A DNA stretch of 64,000 nucleotides from Chaenocephalus aceratus (taxonomy: Eukaryota; Chordata; Actinopteri; Perciformes; Channichthyidae), in assembly GCA_023974075.1 (NCBI GenBank), contig CM043791.1, positions 4,398,009-4,462,008 on the forward strand, written 5' to 3'. Position 1 is the first letter of the stretch; the number at the start of each line of letters is the position of its first letter. The notes beneath the pieces were generated by a model, which worked only from the letters and a program-made list of their open reading frames with translations, made no database searches and had not been told where the DNA came from. Below are positions 55,990 to 64,000 of the stretch, piece after piece. A program made the translations under genes and the position numbers.

Positions 55990-56646
55990 GGATTGGAATT
56001 TGGACCTACCCAGATGCTGGAGGTTGGGTCAAAAACAGCCCCAGCAGCCTTCCATTGAGCCTTCTCAACTGGCATGGAAGTCAGTGATGACATTTTGTCA
56101 GTGAAGGAGGAGGACAGGGATTTTAAACAAATGAGTGTGTGTGAGGTGCGAGAGGAATCAGAGCAGCTGCCTTGCGGCTGAGTCAAGCAAACGCATTTCC
56201 TAGGGAAAACTGGGTCTGTACTGCTTGCGTGTGCGGCACATTTACAGACTGCAACCTCAGATGGGAGCAGAATGGCGTCTAGTAAGCCTGCAACCAGTAC
56301 ATGGTTAAGTACTGGTTTGCCATCAGATTTCAGAAATTGTCTACACTTCCAAATAGCCCCAAAATCGTGTACTACCCTGAAAGCATAGCATGAGTCAGTG
56401 TAAATAGTCACGGTTTTTGCCTTCTACAAACGTGCAGGCTTCAGTTAGTGCGATGAGCTCTGCTGCTTGTGCTGATAGGTGACATGGAAGTGGTCCAGAA
56501 CGGAGTACAGCAGAATCTGAAACAACAGAAAAACCCACCCGATTAGTGCCCCCTTGGTCGCGAGAGGCAGACCCATCAACATACAAAATGAGGTCAGCGT
56601 TGGTCAGAGGAACGTCTTTTAAGTCCGGTCTAGGTGTGCACACCAT
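55990..56646 (-). pseudogene. ERV-2 RNase H
   Basis: The frame from 56646 has LILYVDGSASRDQGGTNRVG and LSAQAAELIALTEAC, with active-site Asp and Glu. The frame then shifts near 56400 to IYTDSCYAFRVVHDFGAIW. The DG-S, E and TDS pattern is that of gamma-type RNase H, which removes the RNA strand during reverse transcription. The C-terminal part and linker to integrase have further damage. Confidence 0.88.
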
Positions 56647-56689
56647 GAGAAGTTCGTCAACCGTCTTCAGGCAATGTTCACACTAAATG

Positions 56690-57990
56690 AAGTCTCTCCT
56701 TTTGAAACATCATGTGTTGAAATAAACACCTGCAGTTCAAAAATAAAAAGTGAATTGCCTAATATTTTTGTTGTGGAATCAATTAATTTCTTTCTTTAAA
56801 GGCAAAAACATGAAAAAGCTAAGAGAAAAACCCTATTGAATACAATATTATTTGGAGCAACTTAATTTATAAATGGTTGTCAACTTAAAAACATGTGTTC
56901 ATGTTCAACATGTGGTAATTAAGTACATCAATTTAAGATTACATTTAAATTATACGGTAAAACAAGTTGGAACTTTTGGAGTAATCAACTTAAAAACTTG
57001 TGTTTATGCTACCAATTATTAAGTAAGTGGTAATTGAAAACACCTCTGATTGTAGAGGAAAAGCCTTCTCCCCTAACCCAAATAACTTTGTTGCTTTAAC
57101 AACATTTCAATAGAAGTTGTCTTAACTCAATAACCATCGATGCAACCTATTGCCTTGATTTTCTTTGTTAAGCCAAGGCATTTGTTTTTAGAGTGTACGT
57201 AGACTGGGCCTCCCATATAACCTGGCTGAGCCGATATAAAAACCAATCAGCAAATAACTTTTCAATTATTGATTACTATTTTTGAGGTACTTTTAGGTTG
57301 GAAGTGAACATAAGTCAGAGGTAAATGGTGTACTTTTACTCCACTACATGCATTTAATACCTTTAGTTACTTCACAGATGTGGATGAATGATGTGAAATA
57401 TAATCAAGTGTTAAATCAGACTTTAGTTCCAGAGGAGTAAATCCACAAGCTACCCTGCAGTATACAACGTACTTCAAACTAGCTGCACCTTCACCAGCTT
57501 TGAGAACACTTTCATGATCAATCATTATAAAACATATCATATATATTATTCTGAAATGGACCAATCTGCACAACGACTACTTTTACTGTCTTTACTTTCA
57601 CTATATTCTGATAATACTTTTCTACTTTTACTTGAGGAACATTTTTGAATGCAGGACTGTTACTGTAACACTCTGGTACTTATTCCTTTACTCAAGTACA
57701 ATATCTGAGTACTTATTCCACTTCTGGTAGTGTATTAGTCTGAATTGTAGCTACAAAATCACACAGAGCTGCATACAAATAGACTCACAATGGTAACAAG
57801 TGGAAAATAATATGTACTAATGTGTACAATGATTTGTAGGTAATTTTGACTACTCAAGACACCTGACTTATACATCTTCAAAGTATTGGCTTTCAGAATA
57901 TTAAACTTGTTTCGGCAAATTCAGATGATAAATACAACTTTGAAGCTTGTAACGGCATAATTACAAGCAGAGAACGGACTAATGTAACAT
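56690..57990. other. Insertion between ERV-2 RNase H and RT
   Basis: This ~1.3-kb block has no coding motifs. Its left half (56690-57310) is AT-rich and contains repeated ATCAACTTAAAAAC-type words. Its right half holds a MITE copy (57314-57730). Confidence 0.55.
57314..57730 (+). mobile_element. Partial hAT MITE (same family as 34569-36149)
   Basis: Matches 34690-34985 and 35740-35990 almost continuously, from CAGAGGTAAATGG to CCACTTCTGG. It lacks the LINE, so it shows the pre-insertion state of that site. Confidence 0.85.
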
Positions 57991-58620
57991 CACAGCAAAC
58001 ATAACAACAGCTGTGTGTTATGAACACATACGCATGTCGCTTAGTGACAGGTTTTGGCAGAGCAGCCAATGATGCAATACGCTTATCTGAAAGCGTTTTC
58101 CCCTCTCCTGAAATGACATGACCCAAAAATGTAACTGTTCTTTGTACATATTGGAGTTTTTTTTACCATTTACCATTTACCATTTAGCCTTAACACAAAC
58201 GTGTGAATGTGTAAGGTTTACCATTATATTCAAATGTGAACAAAAATTGACTGTCTTTGTGTACCGGAACACTGAAAAATGCATTTGAGACATCTATGGC
58301 AGTAAATATGTTGCAGAGGCTGGAACTTTTGGAGTAATCAGATAAGGATTCCGGACGAGCGTGCATGCACAGCTGCATTTACATCGTAAATCCTGGACAA
58401 ATCTCCACTCGTCAGGAGGTTTTGTCTCTGTCTTTTTGACAGGAAACACTGGAATCGTTACACGGAATAATGACCCCTTGTTTAAGCGGAGAGGTAAACA
58501 CTGGCCGAATGCCATCAACAGCTTCACGTTTCAATGGGTACGGGGGTTGATTTGAACGGAACGTGGACATTAAACCTACGTCATATCTGTGAGCTGCCCA
58601 GAGTTGAGTATGGCACATCT
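57990..58620 (-). pseudogene. ERV-2 reverse transcriptase pieces
   Basis: Broken minus-strand frames carry PVFPVKKTETKPPDEWRFVQ followed by DLR, TAIDVSNAFFSVPVHKDSQF (first catalytic Asp of RT) and MGHVISGEGKTLSDKR (connection region). These resemble gamma-type RT. The region with the YxDD box is missing; a heptamer run (TTACCAT units, 58165-58187) lies at that place. Confidence 0.82.
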
Positions 58621-58979
58621 GAAAGCGCGGCAGGAAGCTCTGAGATATGAGAATTACTCATCCATCCTCACCAACAGCAATGTGCGCAGAACGGCTACGT
58701 TCGTGCACATTTTCATTGATACACGTCACGTGGACATAGAGTACATGACATATTGTGTGTGTAGGTGCCCAATCAGTGGACTGACTCCCATCTTTAACGA
58801 TTGAACCCAAATCCCTCCATCTATCAGTGGGCCCCCTGGCTAGTGAAATGGGTGGACCGCCCCTGGGATTTTGACCACAGTTTGTGTTGTGTGGGTGTGA
58901 GTGTGTAACAGAACCAGCAAACTCCAATACATAGTTTTAAGCATGAGCTCATCATTCACACATTCTACAGAAAAACTCT

Positions 58980-59510
58980 CATCATAGCATTTACACGGAT
59001 CCTTCAACCACGTTTAGCAGTACAATTGCAAATGAAGAAGCCTCCACACAGCAGGTGGAAAAAAACGTTGATCAGTCAAACGCAAACAACGCCTGAGAAT
59101 CAGGATATGTCAGCAGCCATCTGATACACATTCACCAGTTCTTTATCATCAAATGACAGTTTTTTTAACCATCGTAGGAGATGGCTGTCGGACTTTAAGA
59201 CCCTCATTTGTGGAAAAAATGAGGTCCAAGCCGAACCGGAGAATCAGATCTCTGCCCAGTAAATGTATTGGGCAGACAGATGATAAAATAACTGTTTTTT
59301 ATTGATGTGGGAAATGGATGACTGTCATCACCGTTATCTTACTCTGATAGTGGTACAGAAACTCTTCTTCTTTACAGTTACCCATGTATTCCTATTGAGT
59401 GAATAAATCTACCACTACATTTGCATTCAGGCAAATCTGCCCTTTTTAACACAGAATGTGTAGCCCCCAGAATCAACCAAAAATGTAACACCAACACCCA
59501 TGACTGCCAA
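58980..59510 (-). pseudogene. ERV-2 protease and linker to RT
   Basis: The minus strand encodes VTFLVDSG, then after a one-base shift GATHSVLKRADLPECK, the active-site flap of a retroviral aspartic protease. Downstream broken frames carry LLGRDLILRFGLDL, the conserved GRD helix of the protease C-terminus. Stops are frequent. Confidence 0.75.
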
Positions 59511-59533
59511 AGTCCCTCGTAAGAGGTATTGAA

Positions 59534-61129
59534 ATGGGTTTTGTGCCTGCACCTCTCCACAATGTCCATGTCCAGTCCAAACTGGCTACTGGTTTCTTCA
59601 CGGTTGCCGTACTCCCCAGGTTTCCAATCGACGGTGTGGATTTCATAATGGGAAACGATATAGCTGGAGGTAAAGTGTACCCTACTCCAGAGGTTGTTGA
59701 CATTCCAGTTCCTGGTGCTGTAGATGATAATCTAGCTCTGACTCATCCGGAGGTATTTGCAGTTAGTGTTTTGACCAGAGCTCAGGCCCGTAAGCAGGCT
59801 CAGGATGTGGATTTGTCTGATTCTCGGCTTGTCTCTGCCCTATCTAACGACAGGTTGACCTCTGTTGATGGATTAGTGGAGGGCCCTCCAACGGTGTGTG
59901 ATGGTGAAATAGAACCTGTCGCTATTGCTCCAGAAGTGGCTATGCCTTTGACCCGTGAGGCGCTCATCACGGCACAAAGGGATGATCCTACCTTGATCAA
60001 GTGTTTTAACGCTGCTGAGAACCCTAACGAAGGCAATAAGAAACAATTGTTTTTTGTGGATGACGGGGTGCTGATGCGCCGGTGGGCTGACCAATCAAGT
60101 GATGCAGATGTTGGTTCAGGTGGTGATTGGAACAGCGTTTATCAAGTAGTGGTTCCTGTGAGTTGTCGGCAGCAGGTTCTGGTGTTAGCCCATGAGCACC
60201 TGTGGTCTCGCCACTTAGGTGTGACTAAGACTTATGACCGGATCCTTCAACATTTTTTTTGGCCAGGATTGAAAGATGACGTAGTGTGTTTCTGTAGAAC
60301 TTGTAGCACATGCCAGGTGGTGGGTAAACCAAATCAAGTAGTTCCTCCAGCGCCGTTGTGTCCTGTTCCGGCTATTGGTGAGCCTTTTGACCATATCATT
60401 GCTGACTGTGTCGGTCCGTTGCCGAAGACCAAGGCAGGTAACCAGTTTCTGTTGACTGTGATGTGTGTATCAACACGTTTCCCTGAGGCCATCCCTTTGC
60501 GTAAAATCACTGCACCCGCCATCATTAAAGCACTGACCAAGTTTTTTACCACCTTTGGGTTGCCGAAGGTTGTGCAGACTGATCAGGGAACTAATTTCCT
60601 TTCCAAGATTTTTAGAAAAACCTTGCAGTCATTGGGTGTTTCCCATTCAGTGTCTAGTGCCTACCACCCAGAGTCACAAGGGGCACTTGAGCGTTGGCAT
60701 CAGACATTGAAATCGATGCTTGGTAAATACTGCCATGACACAGGCAGGGACTGGGATGAGGGTGTTCCCTTCGTGTTATTTGCTATTCGTGACGCAAAGC
60801 AGGAGTCTACTGGGTTTAGCCCAGCTGAACTAGTGTTTGGGCACAATGTGCGTGGCCCATTAAAGATGCTGAAAGATAAATTGGTGTCTGAGTCCCTTCA
60901 GAAAACTGATGTGAAGAAGTTTGTGTCCCAGTGTCGTGAGCATTTACGACAGGCGACTAAGCTAGCAAGGGAAGCTCTTGCCTCTTCGCAGGAAAACATG
61001 AAGGGCAGGTACGATAGGAGAGCAGTTAAGCGGCAGTTTCAGCCTGGTGAGCAGGTGTTGATGTTGCTGCCTACACCCGGATCTGCTCTCAACGCGCGTT
61101 TCTCAGGTCCGTATGTGGTTGTAAGGTAA
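59534..61129 (+). pseudogene. Gmr1-type protease end and integrase (531 codons open)
   Basis: The N-terminus has FPIDGVDFIMGNDIAGGKV, the C-terminal part of a Gypsy protease. Integrase follows: HEHLWSRHLGVTKTYDR...CRTCSTCQ (HHCC finger), then HIIADCVGPLP, VQTDQGTNFLS and SQGALERWHQ supplying D, D and E with DX35E spacing, and a C-terminal FQPGEQVLMLLPTPGSAL. The reading frame stops after GPYVVVR. The following codons continue in the next frame, so the boundary with RT is a small frameshift, not a natural gene end. All catalytic residues are intact. Confidence 0.92.
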
Positions 61130-61150
61130 GAGTCTGACACCAACTATATA

Positions 61151-62116
61151 ATGGACACACCTGAGCGTAGGAGAAAAACAAGGTTGTGCCATGTTAACAT
61201 GCTTAAGTCCTATCATGCCAGGGAAGCTTCCCAGGGAGACCAGCAAGGTACTGTGGTGACTGCTGTTCCCAGCGTGGCCACTTCCCTGGCCTGTGCAATG
61301 TCGGTGGTTGAGGATGACTTGATAGTGCCCTCTGGTGGTCAGCAGTGTGGTAGGTTATCGAACTCTGAGTTTATGCTGAGCTTAGAGTCTAACCTGGCGT
61401 ATCTTCCAGAAAGCCAGCGAGGCGACGTAGTCGGTTTGGTTCATGCTCACCCGACCCTATTTGGTGATGTGCCATCGAGCACTAATGTGTTAAAGCATGA
61501 CATTGATGTTGGAAATGCTCATCCAGTTAAGCAGCATGCGTATCGTTGTCACATAGAGAAGAGGGAGAACATGAAAAAGGAAGTGTGTTATCTGCTGGAA
61601 AAAGGCTTAGCCAAGCCTAGCTGCAGCCCCTGGAGCAGTCCATGTTTGCTTGCTCCTAAATCTGACGGAACACCGCGTTTCTGCACCGATTTTCGCAAGG
61701 TGAACGCCCTAACTGTTCCAGACTCTTTTCCTTTACCCCGTATGGACGATTGCATCGATAGTATTGGTCCTAGTGTGTTTATCACGTTGGATCTCCTTAA
61801 AGGATATTGGCAGGTCCCTCTCACTTCTAGGGCCTCAGACATCTCTGCATTCGTAACGCCTGACCACTTTATGCAATACACTGTGATGGCTTTTGGCATG
61901 AGGAATGCCCCAGCCACATTTCAGCGGTTAATGCAATTGGTGTTGGGGGATGTGCCCAACTGTAATGTGTATCTTGATGATGTGGTGGTTTCTTCCGATA
62001 ACTGGACTGACCATATGGCTATTCTCACATGTGTGTTCCAGCGACTCGCAGGAGCCTCGCTAACAGTGAATCTGCCAAGTCTCTCCTCTGTAGTGCTCCA
62101 GTGTTGTGTGCCCTAA
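61151..62116 (+). pseudogene. Gmr1-type reverse transcriptase (deleted)
   Basis: The frame has CSPWSSPCLLAPKSDGTPRF, DFRKVNALTVPDSFPLPRMD, LDLLKGYWQVPL, FGMRNAPATFQRLM and VYLDDVVVSS, i.e. fingers, palm and the YLDD box. After TVNL (near 62075) the sequence jumps to the start of the RNase H domain (frame-shifted SLLCSAPVLC), so the thumb/connection region (roughly 250 bp) is deleted. Confidence 0.9.
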
Positions 62117-62503
62117 CTTCATCCTTCCCTTCAAACTCGAGGTGGATGCTAGTGGTTCTGGGGCTGGTGCTGTTCTGCTGCAGGAAGGTGATGGGGGTGT
62201 GAGCCATCCTGTATGCTACTTCTCGACCAAGTTCAAGCGACATCAGCTGAATTATTCCACCATTGAGAAGGAAACTCTGGCCATGCTCCTTGCCCTGCAG
62301 CATTTTCAAGTGTATGTTGGGTCCAGTTCAACGCCAGTGGTGGTGTACACCGACCACAACCCACTCGTATTTTTGTCCAACAGATGTTCAACCACAACCA
62401 GCGGTTGATGCGCTGGGCCCTGTTGGCACAAGACTTCAACATCGTCATCAACTACAAGAAAGGAGCAGATAATCTTGTGGCCGATGTACTGTCCCGCGGG
62501 TGA
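62106..62503 (+). pseudogene. Gmr1-type RNase H
   Basis: FKLEVDASGSGAGAVLLQ and VVVYTDHNPLVFL carry the RNase H Asp residues, and STIEKETLAML the Glu. A one-base shift near 62380 splits it; the last part (RWALLAQDFNIVINYKKGAD, NLVADVLSRG) ends at TGA 62501-62503. Confidence 0.88.
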
Positions 62504-62580
62504 GACTTCACGATCTGTCCAACCGTTGGAGTGTTGTTGGTAACTGTGGCCAAACACTGGTTTGGTTTTATGGGGCGAAG

Positions 62581-62988
62581 TGTTACGTGCCGTAGTGTGT
62601 GTGTGTGTGTGTGTGTGTGTGGGCGTGTGTGTGTGTTTTTCTCTCTCCCTCTGATTGTCCCCAGGTGCAGCCTCTTCCCAGGTGCTCCTAATTTACAATC
62701 AAGGATTCCATATAGGACCGGAGGAGGACGGCAGTGAGGCCCCTTCTTTCTCTCCTTCTCGTCTGGCTGCATGTGTGCAGCCTGTCTCTGTGTACAACCC
62801 AGCATAGTTGTGTGTGTTTATTGTATGTTTGTTTTGTAATTTGGCTGGTGAGCCGCCTTACTTATTGACGGATTAAAAACTCACTTAAACTCCTTCAGCA
62901 TTCCGTTTCCTCTCCTTTTTCTCTTGTCCGGCTATCTGGTGTGTCGCTACTTCCCTTGGTACCCCTAGCTCTACAAAGGAACGTAACA
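62581..62988 (+). repeat. 3' LTR of the Gmr1-type Gypsy (408 bp)
   Basis: Its ends TGTTACG and CGTAACA are inverted. A purine-rich TGGGGCGAAG precedes it. A (GT)n run lies at about 62596-62640. An AT-rich TTTATTGTATG near 62817 may hold the polyadenylation signal. The 5' LTR is absent. Confidence 0.82.
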
Positions 62989-63087
62989 GTCAGTGTGGGA
63001 CATTTCTTAATGCAAACATTCACTGTCATATTTCAAATATGTACCCTCTTTAACCACAGACATGTCTTCTACATTGTCTGTGCGAGG

Positions 63088-63090
63088 TGC

Positions 63091-63157
<67 letters not shown>
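63088..63157. repeat. (GT)n microsatellite
   Basis: This dinucleotide run of about 70 bp lies next to the ERV-2 gag remnant. Confidence 0.95.
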
Positions 63158-63164
63158 ACTTCCC

Positions 63165-63703
63165 TGGTTAGATGCTGCTGGCTGAATTTCCGTCTCGCTC
63201 GATTGGGCCCCTTCCTCCCCATCGTAGGTCAGTCTTTGTGAATGGTGGCCCCGTCCTTGCTGTCCCCCTCTGCCTCCACTGCCAGTGTTCTGTAAGCAGT
63301 CCCATAAACCAATGTTCAACGCTGCCACACTTGAAACATCTTTCGTCAAATGAAGGTCTTGCTTCTCGTCCTCTGCCTCGGAAAACCTCCTCTGCCTCTC
63401 CCTCGGTATTGTGAGCAGCCAGCATTTTGCGTAGCTTGCGCTGTGTCTGTGAGTCCAATTGAGAAAGGCATTACTGAGGTGGTCTCCCAAACACCTGCTT
63501 GGTCTCCTAGGGCATCGAGTTTGTTTATCCCGCTGTTGTCCCCATCTACTTGGGCCTGATGGGGGTGGCGAGCTTGGAGTTGACGCTGACTTGCATGGGC
63601 TGGGGCTTGTAGTGGCGGTGGAGGTGGTTGAGGGTGTGCCAACCGGATGGCCAGGGTTGTACGCCGGAGGAGGGAAGGGATACCCAGTCGAGGAGAGGTC
63701 CAT
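63165..63703 (-). pseudogene. ERV-2 gag, C-terminal part (PPAY and nucleocapsid)
   Basis: On the minus strand a frame from ATG 63703 reads GYPFPPPAYNPG, a PPxY late-domain motif that recruits NEDD4-type ligases for budding. It stays open through a Pro/Ser/Thr-rich linker. In a second frame the nucleocapsid is CFKCGSVEHW, after which the final Cys of the knuckle is not in place (WFMGLL). At least one frameshift lies between the two. Capsid coding upstream (63704-64000) is not recognisable, although a basic Lys-rich frame is present. Confidence 0.72.
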
Positions 63704-64000
63704 TCAGGCCTGCAATGAAGGACACAGGAGATGTCTGGGGTTTACATGTCTTTTGGAAATTATGTATTTTCCTTCTTTTCTTCACATTCATCTTCAACCT
63801 TAATATTTCATTTAATGCCCAAGGCCAACTGCCTTTTTTTTTACTCCCCAGTATTATAAACACTTTCTGTGAGTGTCCAGTTTTCTATAAGTCTTTTAAT
63901 TTAACTTTATTTTTTCCTTCATTCCATCTTCATACTCTTGTAATTTATTCTTTAGGTTCTTGATTTTTAATTTACTCAAAAAACCTCCCTTAGGAATCCG

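Larger units (their letters stand above)
59525..62988 (+). mobile_element. Gmr1-type Ty3/Gypsy (integrase before RT), 5'-truncated
   Basis: Order along the plus strand: end of protease, integrase (59534-61129), RT (61151-62116), RNase H (62106-62500), polypurine-like stretch and 3' LTR (62581-62988). Integrase ahead of RT is the hallmark of Gmr1-like Gypsy elements and the reverse of other Gypsy. Gag and the 5' LTR are missing on the left, where ERV-2 protease begins. It sits between gag and protease of ERV-2. Confidence 0.85.
46154..64000 (-). mobile_element. ERV-2: class-I-like endogenous retrovirus, split by at least four insertions
   Basis: Reading right to left on the minus strand the order is gag with PPAY and knuckle (63703-63165), protease (~59505-58980), RT (~58620-58000), RNase H (56646-~56000), integrase (55948-54962), env (50083-48128), polypurine tract and 3' LTR (47938-46154). 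All segments are in one orientation and in normal retroviral order, so I read them as one provirus. The insertions are the Gmr1-type Gypsy (gag/protease junction), a MITE-bearing piece (RT/RNase H), a LINE-bearing piece (integrase/env) and BED hAT copy 2 (LTR). The 5' LTR is outside the window or lost. Every gene has stops or shifts. Confidence 0.82.

Overview
The window reads as vertebrate, almost certainly teleost (probably spiny-rayed fish), nuclear DNA. It carries one recognisable host gene, a slow/cardiac troponin C on the minus strand with vertebrate exon structure (tnnc1, 971-3045, five of six coding exons). Nearly everything after about position 4.9 kb is transposable-element DNA typical of fish: hAT elements with exact 8-bp target duplications, sushi-like Ty3/Gypsy chromoviruses, a Gypsy element with integrase ahead of reverse transcriptase (Gmr1 type, first described from cod), L1/L2/Rex-like LINE pieces, and two class-I-like endogenous retroviruses (ERVs). 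I see no CRISPR array, rRNA, tRNA, operon or bacterial feature.

Layout. 1-3.3 kb: tnnc1 and its upstream region. 4.9-11.5 kb: hAT pieces, including an intact-ended BED-zinc-finger hAT (5970-7484) and an element with 213-bp inverted arms (7585-9977). 11.5-19.5 kb: a larger element with long inverted arms, split by a nearly complete minus-strand sushi-like Gypsy (copy A, 13192-18256). 19.7-21.9 kb: L1 remnants, then a SCAN-like Gypsy gag-protease cut off by an ERV. 21.9-43.0 kb: plus-strand ERV-1, repeatedly invaded by a palindromic TA-flanked element, a hAT, LINE pieces, a LINE-in-MITE-in-hAT nest and a second sushi-like Gypsy (copy B, 37508-42617). 43-46 kb: further hAT-like debris. 46.15 kb to the right edge: minus-strand ERV-2 (3' LTR, env, integrase, RNase H, RT, protease, gag in that order from left to right), split by a second copy of the BED hAT, by a LINE-bearing insertion, by a MITE-bearing insertion and by the Gmr1-type Gypsy (59.5-63.0 kb).

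Function. Apart from tnnc1 no gene looks functional. The element genes carry stops, frameshifts or lost catalytic residues, described entry by entry. The most informative signals are structural: nested insertions with readable target duplications, two sushi-like copies broken in different places, an apparent self-priming signal in both of their LTRs, an integrase-before-RT Gypsy, and an env with a CX6CC motif. I found no convincing new biological system; the most useful leads are the self-priming complementarity, the troponin C residue pattern and the palindromic TA element. All coordinates were read by eye and alignments were not computed.
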